A stretch of 14,565 nucleotides of DNA. Source: Eubacterium sp. GTDB taxonomy: Bacteria; Bacillota; Clostridia; Lachnospirales; Lachnospiraceae. A program made the position numbers and the translations under genes. A model generated the notes under the pieces. It was not told the DNA's origin. It saw only the letters and a list, made by a program, of their open reading frames with translations, and did no database searches. This document shows positions 7,113 through 14,565 of the stretch, piece after piece (position 1 is the stretch's first letter; every line of letters begins with the position of its first letter). The stretch is taken from the NCBI GenBank assembly GCA_003486385.1, contig DNFT01000031.1, positions 1-14,565 of the forward strand, given 5' to 3'.

Positions 7113-8501
7113 TTAAAACTCGAACTTCTTCTCAAAGTAAGCCTTAAGGTCTGCGATAGCAACTCTCTCCTGCTCCATTGTATCACGGTCACGGACTGTA
7201 ACGCAATTGTCTGTCTCAGAGTCAAAATCGTAGGTTACGCAGAATGGTGTACCAATCTCATCCTGTCTTCTGTATCTCTTACCGATATTACCTCTGTCAT
7301 CGAACTCACAGTTATAGGTCTTAGAAAGCTCAGCGTATACCTTCTCGGCACCCTCATTAAGCTTCTTAGAAAGCGGAAGCACACCAACCTTGACAGGTGC
7401 GATTGCCGGATGGAAATGAAGAACTGTTCTGACATCTCCCTCACCAATCTCCTCCTCATCATAAGCTGCACAGAGGAACGCAAGTGTAACACGGTCTGCA
7501 CCAAGTGACGGCTCAATAACATAAGGAATGTACTTCTCCTTAGTCTCATCATCGAAGTATGACATATCCTCACCTGATGTGTTCTGGTGCTGTGTAAGGT
7601 CATAGTCTGTTCTGTCTGCGATACCCCAGAGCTCACCCCAGCCGAATGGGAATAAGAACTCGATATCGGTTGTGCCCTTAGAATAGAAGCAGAGCTCCTC
7701 AGGTGAATGGTCACGCAGACGCATCTCATCCTCCTTGATTCCAAGGGAGAGTAACCAGTCACGGCAGAAGCCTCTCCAGTACTGGAACCACTCAAGGTCT
7801 GTGCCCGGCTTGCAGAAGAACTCAAGCTCCATCTGCTCGAACTCTCTTGTACGGAAGGTAAAGTTACCCGGTGTGATCTCGTTACGGAATGACTTACCTA
7901 TCTGCCCGATACCAAAAGGGACCTTCTTTCTCGATGTTCTCTGCACGTTCTTGAAGTTTACGAAGATACCCTGCGCTGTCTCAGGTCTTAAGTAAACTGT
8001 GTTCTTGGCATCCTCGGTAACACCCTGGAATGTCTTGAACATAAGGTTGAACTGTCTTATATCCGTAAAGTTATGCTTGCCACAGGTAGGACATGGGATA
8101 TTCTTCTCATCGATGAAATTCTTCATCTGCTCCTGGCTCCACGCATCGACAGAGCCTTCAAGCTCATACTTGTTCTCAGCACACCAGTCCTCGATAAGCT
8201 TATCCGCTCTGAAACGCTCATGGCACTCCTTGCAATCCATAAGAGGATCAGCAAAACCTCCAAGATGTCCTGAAGCAACCCATGTCTGAGGGTTCATAAG
8301 GATAGCACAGTCAACGCCTACATTATATGGGCTCTCCTGAATAAATTTCTTCCACCATGCTTTCTTAACATTGTTCTTAAGCTCGACACCGAGATTACCG
8401 TAATCCCATGTATTTGCAAGACCGCCATAAATCTCAGAACCCGGATATACAAAGCCTCTTGCCTTGGCAAGTGCTACAATCTTGTCCATTGTCTTTTCCA
8501 T
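7113..8501 (-). CDS. glyS: Glycyl-tRNA synthetase, dimeric single-chain type
   Basis: This enzyme charges tRNA-Gly with glycine using ATP. It is the one-chain alpha2 type (often named glyQS or glyS) of 462 residues, not the alpha2beta2 GlyQ/GlyS form. Class II signatures are visible: LRPETAQGIF (about 171-180), motif 2 with FRNEITP and RTREFEQMELEFF (about 205-229), and motif 3 with EPSLGADRVTLAF (about 330-342). A zinc-binding insertion has Cys90-x2-Cys93 and Cys137-x2-Cys140. The anticodon-binding domain occupies about 365-462. The first motif reads TWDYGNLGVELKNN, where many bacterial homologues have Pro instead of the Asn. The start at 8501 is chosen over an in-frame GTG at 8513 because GAGG lies 6 nt upstream of the ATG. 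No T-box leader is present. Confidence 0.97.
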   Translation of the reverse strand: MEKTMDKIVALAKARGFVYPGSEIYGGLANTWDYGNLGVELKNNVKKAWWKKFIQESPYNVGVDCAILMNPQTWVASGHLGGFADPLMDCKECHERFRADKLIEDWCAENKYELEGSVDAWSQEQMKNFIDEKNIPCPTCGKHNFTDIRQFNLMFKTFQGVTEDAKNTVYLRPETAQGIFVNFKNVQRTSRKKVPFGIGQIGKSFRNEITPGNFTFRTREFEQMELEFFCKPGTDLEWFQYWRGFCRDWLLSLGIKEDEMRLRDHSPEELCFYSKGTTDIEFLFPFGWGELWGIADRTDYDLTQHQNTSGEDMSYFDDETKEKYIPYVIEPSLGADRVTLAFLCAAYDEEEIGEGDVRTVLHFHPAIAPVKVGVLPLSKKLNEGAEKVYAELSKTYNCEFDDRGNIGKRYRRQDEIGTPFCVTYDFDSETDNCVTVRDRDTMEQERVAIADLKAYFEKKFEF

Positions 8502-8564
8502 AATCTTCCTCACTTCCGCATCACTGCATATTTTAATTTATCCACATTTTTGTGCATGTGCAAA

Positions 8565-8593
8565 ATTTTACAACACATTTTATATTATTGCAA
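8565..8593 (-). promoter_or_regulatory. glyS promoter
   Basis: On the minus strand TTGCAA (8588-8593) and TAAAAT (8565-8570) are separated by exactly 17 bp, which implies a leader of about 55 nt for glyS. The leader lacks any T-box or terminator structure, so expression is probably constitutive. An 18-bp near-palindrome, TTTTGTGCATGTGCAAAA (8548-8565), sits at the expected start point. Confidence 0.65.
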
Positions 8594-8677
8594 GGTAAAA
8601 ACTCTTTAATAATCCACGGAAAAATCTAAACAGCTGTTATTTATGTATGTTTTCCCATGATTCCCACATATTTTTTA

Positions 8678-9421
8678 TTATTTTTCCACCATTTCAAGCA
8701 TATCAAGCGATTTCATTCTCTTATCAACATAGGTATCAACACACCTGTGCATAACCTCTGTAAGCTGTGCAAGCACATCTTCCTTAACGATAAACGAATA
8801 CAGCCTGTCTACCGGTGTCGCCACTATGTACTGCAATGTATACAGCGTTGCGGGCGATATACGCATGACACCGCGGTGCCCCAGACACGAATGGCACACA
8901 ACCCCATCCGCTTCAATTGAAAAGCCCTCAAGGTTTTCCGATGAACCACATGCTGTACAGCAGAAGAATTCAGGATATTCACCATTAATCACAAGCTGCT
9001 TAAGCTCATACACGGCTCTTACAAGCCTGTCAGGTATCCTGCTGTCCAAAAGTGCCCTAAGCGAATAGTACAACAGGCTTAACATGGCACCTCCGTCCTC
9101 ATTCTCCCTTGCAAAATAATCGGCAAATTCAAGAAAATAATAGCCATAACAGGCACCGTCGAAATCCGCCGCAAGCTCACGGAAATAGTTCTTTATCACG
9201 GCCTTCTCGACCGTATATGAGCTTCTTCCCGGATAGATTGCGAAGGTTCCGAAGGCAAAGCTCTCGCATGCCGCCATCAGCGCATTGCCCGGCTTTCTTG
9301 CTCCCCTTGCGAATGCACTGATTTTTCCAAGCTCCTTCGTGAGCAGAACAACTCTCTTGTCATATTCCCCTATCGGACCCGCTGCGATAACCATGCCCGT
9401 CACCTCAAGCAATTCTGCCAT
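8678..9421 (-). CDS. recO: DNA repair protein RecO
   Basis: RecO works with RecR (and RecF) to load RecA on SSB-coated single-stranded DNA in the RecFOR pathway, and it anneals complementary strands. The 247-residue protein has the normal length. The N-terminal OB fold carries TGMVIAAGPIGEYDKRVVLLT (about 8-28) and KISAFARGARKPGN (about 33-46). A helical domain follows with a four-cysteine zinc site, Cys155-x2-Cys158 and Cys176-x2-Cys179, as in many Gram-positive RecO proteins. The start is the ATG at 9421, with GAGG about 9 nt upstream. It lies 91 bp downstream of era. That gap holds a 7-bp inverted repeat, ATTCAGA / TCTGAAT (9459-9465, 9488-9494), without a T tract, so co-transcription with era is likely. 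The era-recO pair is a conserved arrangement in Firmicutes. Confidence 0.95.
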   Translation of the reverse strand: MAELLEVTGMVIAAGPIGEYDKRVVLLTKELGKISAFARGARKPGNALMAACESFAFGTFAIYPGRSSYTVEKAVIKNYFRELAADFDGACYGYYFLEFADYFARENEDGGAMLSLLYYSLRALLDSRIPDRLVRAVYELKQLVINGEYPEFFCCTACGSSENLEGFSIEADGVVCHSCLGHRGVMRISPATLYTLQYIVATPVDRLYSFIVKEDVLAQLTEVMHRCVDTYVDKRMKSLDMLEMVEK

Positions 9422-9512
9422 ATCCTAACACCTCAACCCAATGTCTCCGCATCTGCCGATTCAGATAATTTCACGTTGAATTTTCTGTCTGAATAACCGG
9501 TTACCGGAGCCA

Positions 9513-10424
9513 TTATTTTTTCAGAGCCTTCTCATCATAGCCGTAATTTTTCATAAGAAGGTCATTATCACGCCATTCCTTCTTGACCTTGACCCAGAGC
9601 TTAAGGTTCACCTGCATATCCATCATGCGCTCTATCTCGAAACGTGCGGCGGAGCCTATTTTCTTTAACATTTCTCCGCCCTTTCCTATTATAATGCCCT
9701 TGTGGGAGTCTCTCTCACACACGATTGTCGCGTCGATGTCTATTATATTGCTTCCATCGGTTCTCTCCCTCATGCGCTCTATGGTCACGGCTATTCCGTG
9801 AGGTATCTCATCGCTTAGGCACCTTAATGCCTTCTCCCTTATAAGCTCTGCCGCAATCTGCTTCATAGGCTGGTCGGTAACGGTGTCCTCATCATAATAC
9901 ATCGGGCCACAAGGAAGATACTTGAAGATAGCATCAATGAGGTCATCCGTATTCTGCCCCTTAAGCGCAGATACAGGAACTATCTCATCGAATCTCACAA
10001 TGTTCTTATACGCATCGATGAACTTAAGAATCTCTTCCTTCTTGACTGTATCGACCTTGTTTATTACAAGGATAACCGGCTTCTTACAGTTCTTTAAGTT
10101 CGCGGCAATCTGCTGCTCCCCCGCACCGATATAGGTTGTCGGCTCCACAAGCCACAGCACAACATCCACATCGTTCATGGTCTGCTTTGCCGCATTGACC
10201 ATATATTCACCCAGCTTATTCTTAGCCTTGTGGATTCCCGGTGTATCAAGAAAGATAATCTGTCCTCTCTCCTCTGTATACACTGTCTGAATCCTGTTTC
10301 TCGTTGTCTGCGGCTTATTGGAGGTAATCGCAATCTTCTGTCCTATAAGTCTGTTCATAAGCGTTGATTTTCCAACATTCGGGCGCCCGATGAGCGCCAC
10401 GAAGCCTGTCTTTAATTCTGCCAT
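9513..10424 (-). CDS. era: GTPase Era
   Basis: Era is an essential GTPase that binds the 3' end of 16S rRNA and helps mature the 30S subunit at the inner face of the membrane. The 303-residue protein has all GTPase motifs: G1 GRPNVGKS (13-20), the switch I region QTTRNRI (about 39-45), G3 DTPG (60-63), G4 NKVD (122-125) and G5 SALK (152-155). The C-terminal KH domain has the RNA-binding loop GIIIGKGGEMLKKIG (about 243-257). The length is standard and nothing is missing. The gene starts 23 bp after the stop of the M16C peptidase gene, so the two are almost certainly co-transcribed, with recO following. Confidence 0.98.
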   Translation of the reverse strand: MAELKTGFVALIGRPNVGKSTLMNRLIGQKIAITSNKPQTTRNRIQTVYTEERGQIIFLDTPGIHKAKNKLGEYMVNAAKQTMNDVDVVLWLVEPTTYIGAGEQQIAANLKNCKKPVILVINKVDTVKKEEILKFIDAYKNIVRFDEIVPVSALKGQNTDDLIDAIFKYLPCGPMYYDEDTVTDQPMKQIAAELIREKALRCLSDEIPHGIAVTIERMRERTDGSNIIDIDATIVCERDSHKGIIIGKGGEMLKKIGSAARFEIERMMDMQVNLKLWVKVKKEWRDNDLLMKNYGYDEKALKK

Positions 10425-10447
10425 TTTTTCCTCATTTCCATTATCTC

Positions 10448-13369
10448 TTACGCAAGAGGCTCAATCACATCGAACATGTCCTTCGCCTCATTAATCTTAT
10501 CCTCATTTCCGACCACACAGAAGTATCCGTCATCAAGCACAGCCTTCACCATACCTGAAAGTGCCCTTATATCCTCCACAGTTGCACCTAACACTTCGTC
10601 TCTTTCCTTCTGGAGCATCTGCTCTGTGAGTCCGCTGATATATGCCTCAAATGAATCCGAACCCTTTACCGAAGGAGTCTTTGGAAGGTCAAGGTCTGAT
10701 ATTGTTCCTATAACATACTTGGTCATCTCGCGCTCGTCTGCATTGAAGCTCTCAACGTACTCAGGAGCCTTATCATATATCTCGTTTGTCTTTTCAAGGT
10801 TCGGGTCCCTGTATGATGAGAATGCGCCAAGTGAGCTTGAATAGCTTCCAAACGCTGCTCCACAGCCGTAGGCTCCGCCCTTTACGCGGACATTGTTCCA
10901 CAGGTAATCACTGTTCATCATGTTTGCAAGTATTCTCATGGCTCCGTTGTATTCTATACCTGCCTTATCATAATCACCGACACGGCATACGAAATTGACC
11001 TGTCCGCTGGTCTTTAATGCAAGCCTTGTCTTTTTAAGTGTGAGTGCTCTTGTGGCAACAGGAAGCTGTTCTGCACTGAGCTTATCTATAAGCTCCTTTA
11101 TAAGCCCGCTCATAAGCTCATAACCCTTGTCATCAGCGGTATATGACACGATGAGATTGCACCTTGCAAAAATCTCAGCCGCAGCCTTCTTCATTCCCGC
11201 AGCAAGGCTCTCCTTCTTATCGTCAAAGTTCTTGTAAGCATCATCAAGGAAGCTGTAGAAGCCTCTTCCTGTAGTCTGCTTTCTTATCATGGCACTCTCT
11301 TTTATCTGTGCTGTAAGCTCTGCTATTCCCACTGCATTTCCTGTGCCCTGCATTCTCATCTGCATACCGGCCTTTGTCTCGCCGATAATCTCTTTAAGAC
11401 GCTTGTAATCTTCATACACAGTATGGTTCATAATCTCATCCATAAGCTCTGTGAGCGCTGCAAGGTCACCATAGAGTGCTTTTCCTGTGACATTGAGTGC
11501 ATAGCGGTAGCCCTGCGCCGGCTTAACAAATGTTGTTCCTGCACTGCCGAAGCTTATACCGCCCGTCCTGATATCCATAGCATTGGACAGCTCAACGAAG
11601 CTGTACTTTTCCGTGCCGATGGAACCTAATACCTTGGTGAGAAGTCCCACATAAGGAAGCAGCTCATCCTCCACCTTATCAATGTTAAAGCTGAGCTTCA
11701 GATATCCTATACCATTGGTATTGATATTGTGGTGGATGACCTTGACGCCCTCAATGCTCTTCTCTGTGTTGTAAATTGTGGCTGCCTTCCTGCCGATGTC
11801 CTCTCTCCTCAAAAGCGGAATGCTCTCAAGCTCCTCCTTTGTTGACGGCTCACTCTGATAATCCTTGAGTGCCCTGGTGTCATCCACAAGTGCCTGAAGC
11901 TGCTCCTTTGTGAGTGTCTTTTTGTACTCCTCAAGCTTCTTAGCTGTATCCGCCTCAAGCTTAGCCGTGTATCCGACCTCCGGCTTTAACACAACAACCG
12001 ATGAATGTGCATTATCTAAAAGATATTTCTTTATAAGCTGCTCAAAATAATCTGACTCTACCTGCTCCTTAAGGAAAGCATAAGCCTCACCCAGCTGCAT
12101 GTTGAGGAACGGCTTGTTGTCATCATACAGCCAGCTGCTAAGCATATCTATTCCGTACATAAGTCCCTTAGGCCATCTTCCGAAATCAGCCTCCCTGTAG
12201 CGGAACTCATTGTAGTTAATTCCGGCTCTCAATGTATCCTTATTGATTCCTTCTTTTAGAAGCTTTTCAAGTGATTCCTTTATAACCTTTACAAATTCCT
12301 TCTCCTTATCCGGGTTGGTATTTGCTGCCATAATAGTCACCATAGGCTGTCTGATGGAATTATCATAGGAACCGCTCACATCCTCACCGATACCGGCATC
12401 TATAAGAGCCTGACGTACAGGAGCACCCGGCGCGTTAAAGAGAGCATACTCAAGCACTGTAAAGGCAAGTGAGAGCTTCACATCACCTGCTTCTCCGATT
12501 GAGGCATTGTACGCAAGGTAGGTTTTATTGTCCGTACCCTCATCCTCCGTCACGGAGTACACTCCCTCAACCCTTTCTGTCTTGTCAAATGACTTCTGGC
12601 GCGGAATCTCAGAATCAACTGTAATCTCATCATAATTTCCAAGATATTCCCTGTCAAAATACTCAAGTCTCTCCTCCATGTCACAGTTGCCGTACACGAA
12701 TATATAGCTGTTGGCAGGATGATACAGGGTTCTGTGGAAGTTCACGAACTGCTCATAACTTAAATCCGGGATATACTGTGGGTCACCGCCGGACTCAGTA
12801 GCATAAGGTGTATCAGGATAGAGCGAATTAAGGCACATGCGGTACACTCTCTGTGTAGGTGATGAAAATGCACCCTTCATCTCATTGTAAACAACGCCGT
12901 TGTAGGTAAGTGGAGCATCCACATCGGCAAGCTCATAGTGCCAGCCCTCCTGCTTAAAAATCTGCTCCCTTGTATAGATGTTAGGATGGAAAACCGCATC
13001 CATGTATACATCAGTGAGGTTCTTGTAATCGACATCATTGCAGCTTGCAATAGGATATATTGTCTTATCCGGGAATGTCATGGCATTCAAAAATGTATTG
13101 AGCGAGCCCTTCACAAGCTCAACAAACGGATCCTTTGCCGGGTATTTTGCCGAACCGCAGAGTACCGAATGCTCAAGAATATGAGGAACTCCCGTGCTGT
13201 CCGCAGGCGGTGTCCTGAAGCCTATACAGAACACCTTATTCTCATCATCATTAGAAACCATGGCTATCCTTGCGCCCGACTTCTTATGTCTGAACAGATA
13301 GCCCTCCGAAGCGATATCATCAAGCTTCTGTTCCATAACCAGCTCATAAACTTCTTTGTTGTAATTCAT
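10448..13369 (-). CDS. M16C (PreP/Cym1-like) insulinase-family zinc metallopeptidase
   Basis: The 973-residue peptidase is of the presequence-protease type. It would degrade unstructured peptides inside a closing two-half chamber. The inverted zinc motif HxxEH is at His63-Ile-Leu-Glu66-His67 (GVPHILEHSVLCGSAKYP), with Glu163 in YNEMKGAFSS as the likely third ligand. Other family-typical blocks are NTFLNAMTFPDKTIYP and VFHPN. The second half resembles the inactive M16 domains plus the linker, and it includes RVKGGAYGCGAAFGSYSSS. There is no signal peptide, so it is probably cytosolic. The start is set at the ATG at 13369 because GGAG lies 6 nt upstream; an earlier in-frame start at 13489 would add 40 residues of non-conserved sequence. 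It heads a unit with era and recO. In bacteria its physiological substrates are unknown. Confidence 0.93.
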   Translation of the reverse strand: MNYNKEVYELVMEQKLDDIASEGYLFRHKKSGARIAMVSNDDENKVFCIGFRTPPADSTGVPHILEHSVLCGSAKYPAKDPFVELVKGSLNTFLNAMTFPDKTIYPIASCNDVDYKNLTDVYMDAVFHPNIYTREQIFKQEGWHYELADVDAPLTYNGVVYNEMKGAFSSPTQRVYRMCLNSLYPDTPYATESGGDPQYIPDLSYEQFVNFHRTLYHPANSYIFVYGNCDMEERLEYFDREYLGNYDEITVDSEIPRQKSFDKTERVEGVYSVTEDEGTDNKTYLAYNASIGEAGDVKLSLAFTVLEYALFNAPGAPVRQALIDAGIGEDVSGSYDNSIRQPMVTIMAANTNPDKEKEFVKVIKESLEKLLKEGINKDTLRAGINYNEFRYREADFGRWPKGLMYGIDMLSSWLYDDNKPFLNMQLGEAYAFLKEQVESDYFEQLIKKYLLDNAHSSVVVLKPEVGYTAKLEADTAKKLEEYKKTLTKEQLQALVDDTRALKDYQSEPSTKEELESIPLLRREDIGRKAATIYNTEKSIEGVKVIHHNINTNGIGYLKLSFNIDKVEDELLPYVGLLTKVLGSIGTEKYSFVELSNAMDIRTGGISFGSAGTTFVKPAQGYRYALNVTGKALYGDLAALTELMDEIMNHTVYEDYKRLKEIIGETKAGMQMRMQGTGNAVGIAELTAQIKESAMIRKQTTGRGFYSFLDDAYKNFDDKKESLAAGMKKAAAEIFARCNLIVSYTADDKGYELMSGLIKELIDKLSAEQLPVATRALTLKKTRLALKTSGQVNFVCRVGDYDKAGIEYNGAMRILANMMNSDYLWNNVRVKGGAYGCGAAFGSYSSSLGAFSSYRDPNLEKTNEIYDKAPEYVESFNADEREMTKYVIGTISDLDLPKTPSVKGSDSFEAYISGLTEQMLQKERDEVLGATVEDIRALSGMVKAVLDDGYFCVVGNEDKINEAKDMFDVIEPLA

Positions 13370-13396
13370 GTAAGTCTCCATTCCGGGAACGTATAA

Positions 13397-13452
13397 TCTC
13401 TGTGACGCATTGCCCGGGACATCAAAATATCCTATCGTTCGTCTCTGTGACG
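13397..13452. repeat. 11-bp direct repeat in the M16C peptidase leader
   Basis: TCTCTGTGACG (plus strand) occurs at 13397-13407 and 13442-13452, 45 bp apart, in the roughly 120-nt leader of the peptidase gene. Close by, CCGGG / CCCGG can close a hairpin just before the ribosome-binding site. This could be a paired protein site or a translational control element; no family is recognised. Confidence 0.45.
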
Positions 13453-13499
13453 TTCCCCACACAGATTCACCTCTAATTCCCAGGCACACTATTAAAATA

Positions 13500-13529
13500 A
13501 TTTTACCACCAAAACCATATTCAATGCAA
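13500..13529 (-). promoter_or_regulatory. Promoter of the M16C peptidase-era-recO unit
   Basis: On the minus strand TTGCAT (13524-13529) is followed after 18 bp by TAAAAT (13500-13505), preceded by TGG, which makes an extended -10 (TGGTAAAAT). It lies directly behind the ribU terminator, so the unit is independent of riboflavin control. The leader would be about 120 nt. Confidence 0.6.
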
Positions 13530-13530
13530 G

Positions 13531-13567
13531 AAAAAAAGAAATCCGGAAGATGGACTGATTCCGGATT
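13531..13567 (-). terminator. Intrinsic terminator of ribU
   Basis: On the minus strand AATCCGGAA (13567-13559) and TTCCGGATT (13548-13540) form a perfect 9-bp stem with a 10-nt loop, followed by a T-rich tract that includes seven consecutive T (13537-13531). It begins 8 nt past the ribU stop and separates ribU from the peptidase operon. Confidence 0.92.
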
Positions 13568-13574
13568 CCTTTCA

Positions 13575-14174
13575 CTATTTATAATTTCCCTTTATGATAG
13601 GTGACAACGGCTTATATATGAACAGCGTGACCACAACGCTCACCATCGCCTTGACAAATGTAAAAGGAAGGTTGAATACCAGAAGTGCCGGAAGCAGCGA
13701 TGTTATGCCCGGCAGGATAGCCGTGTACATTCCGATTATGACCTCCATCGGAAAAGCAAGCTTGTCATAGAGCGGATAAATTATAAAGTAATTCGACACA
13801 ACCCCGACCAATGACATTATCACGGCTCCGCTTAAAAGCGCTATGATAGCACCCTTCTTCGTCTTATGCTTCTTATATATAAGCCCCACAGGAACCACAA
13901 ACGCAGCTCCGAGTATGAAGTTCGACAGCTCACCCACCCACATTGTATGTGATATTGCAAGGTGAAGCAGATTCTTTAGCAGGCATACCAGAACTCCCGC
14001 CACCGGTCCCATCGAAAGTGCCGCGATGACAGCAGGCAGTTCTGAAAAATCCATTGTCAAAAAACTGGGAACAATCGGAAGCTTGAATCCGAAAAGATAC
14101 AAAACATAGGATACCGCCGTAAACATGGCAGTCACAGTCAGTGCACGAACACTGAGAAAAGACTTCTTATTCAT
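13575..14174 (-). CDS. ribU: Riboflavin ECF transporter S component RibU
   Basis: RibU is the membrane subunit that binds riboflavin and, with the shared ECF module (EcfT plus two ATPases, not in this window), imports it. The 199-residue protein is almost entirely hydrophobic, with about six membrane helices. It carries family-typical segments: FLTMDFSELPAVIAAL (about 38-53), LKNLLHLAISHTMWVGELSNFI (about 66-87) and VVSNYFIIYPLY (about 124-135). The start is secure, with AGGAGG (14181-14186) 6 nt upstream. Identification is reinforced by the FMN riboswitch directly in front. The gene has its own promoter and ends in a strong terminator, so it is monocistronic, as expected for a group II ECF S component. 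Confidence 0.95.
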   Translation of the reverse strand: MNKKSFLSVRALTVTAMFTAVSYVLYLFGFKLPIVPSFLTMDFSELPAVIAALSMGPVAGVLVCLLKNLLHLAISHTMWVGELSNFILGAAFVVPVGLIYKKHKTKKGAIIALLSGAVIMSLVGVVSNYFIIYPLYDKLAFPMEVIIGMYTAILPGITSLLPALLVFNLPFTFVKAMVSVVVTLFIYKPLSPIIKGNYK

Positions 14175-14197
14175 TATAATCCTCCTAAAGGCTCACG

Positions 14198-14336
14198 CCT
14201 TCTTCTTTCATCCGGACTGTACCGTTGGTATGGGAATCGCACCCAATCAGCCGCTGTATGCGGGTCGCAGACTATACTGCCAGTCGAGAATTGCAGACAA
14301 GTATTATATTCATGCCCGCTCACTCTGCCCTGAAGG
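14198..14336 (-). promoter_or_regulatory. FMN riboswitch (RFN element) controlling ribU
   Basis: Conserved RFN blocks are seen in order on the minus strand: AGGGCAGAGTG, then CTCGACTGGCAGTATAGTC with TGCGA, then GGCTGATTGGGTGCGATTCC, then ACGGTACAGTCCGGATGAAAG. P1 is CCTTC (14336-14332) with GAAGG (14202-14198). The P2 hairpin is enlarged by roughly 25 nt compared with the minimal consensus. No terminator lies between the aptamer and the start codon, so control is probably translational. The hairpin AAGGC-GTGA-GCCTT (14201-14188) uses part of the P1 3' strand and lies next to the AGGAGG, so it can alternate with P1. High FMN should lower riboflavin uptake. Confidence 0.95.
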
Positions 14337-14399
14337 TTGGAGATATTTCTCTAACTTCCAAATAGTATTGTTTCTACATTACATTTGTCCATCTCATAT

Positions 14400-14428
14400 A
14401 AAATATCACTTTAACGCATGTAAGTCAA
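14400..14428 (-). promoter_or_regulatory. ribU promoter
   Basis: On the minus strand TTGACT (14423-14428) and TATTTT (14400-14405) are separated by 17 bp, and the -10 is extended (TGATATTTT). The transcript would start near 14393, about 57 nt before the riboswitch aptamer. Confidence 0.7.
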
Positions 14429-14565
14429 CCTTATATCCATGATGTTTGGGTCAAAACATGTGCTATAAACTTAGCATGTATAACTTATTATATTTATGCA
14501 TATCACGACTTTTGGAAGAAGCTTAGATGTTCTTAGAACTCTGTTCACACACTAGCCAGAACCGG

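Noticed and set aside
7235..7825. A 196-codon frame on the minus strand inside glyS
   Set aside because: It is another frame of the glycyl-tRNA synthetase gene, with serine/arginine-rich low-quality translation.
8514..8677. T-box riboswitch for glyS
   Set aside because: Glycyl-tRNA synthetase genes often have one, but this gap is short, has no T-box motif or terminator, and contains a simple promoter.
14526..14564. C-terminal tail of a gene entering from the right edge (about 13 codons, minus strand)
   Set aside because: It is too short to tell from chance, and no clear terminator or family signature follows. The stretch from 14430 to the right edge otherwise shows only small AT-rich palindromes.

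Overview
The window is about 14.6 kb of chromosome from a Gram-positive anaerobe of the Clostridia, most likely a Lachnospiraceae gut species. Several things point there: moderate-to-low G+C, strong AGGAGG-type ribosome-binding sites, a dimeric one-chain glycyl-tRNA synthetase, a pyrophosphate-linked glycolytic enzyme (PpdK), a PreP/Cym1-like M16C peptidase next to era-recO, and an ECF-type riboflavin transporter under an FMN riboswitch. No tRNA, rRNA, CRISPR array, transposase or phage gene was seen. All ten genes lie on the minus strand, so the transcription units below are listed from right to left.

(1) ribU (riboflavin ECF S component) has its own promoter, an FMN riboswitch and an intrinsic terminator. 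(2) An M16C metallopeptidase, era and recO form a tight unit read from an extended -10 promoter in front of the peptidase. This unit covers proteolysis, ribosome assembly and recombinational repair. (3) glyS has a clear promoter, and pepF follows 114 bp downstream with no visible terminator between them. (4) A UPF0340 (YwlG-like) gene is flanked by two unusual non-coding stretches. Upstream is a 106-bp nested inverted repeat. Downstream is a roughly 190-nt chain of hairpins ending in a very strong terminator, which is a candidate structured RNA or 3' UTR. (5) Two unrecognised genes sit behind a strong promoter: a small helical protein, and a zinc-ribbon / single-TM / beta-rich extracytoplasmic protein. 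(6) ppdK runs off the left edge after 470 codons, just past its catalytic histidine.

The most interesting regulatory region lies in front of ppdK. A near-perfect match to the Rex (NADH/NAD+ sensor) operator covers the -35 region of its extended -10 promoter, with a cre-like site and a second Rex-like inverted repeat further upstream. PpdK links ATP/AMP/PPi to the PEP-pyruvate node, so redox and carbon control would make sense, but this is inferred from sequence alone. The least explained parts are the hairpin chain at 4254-4440, the nested inverted repeat at 5086-5191 and the zinc-ribbon membrane protein with its small partner.
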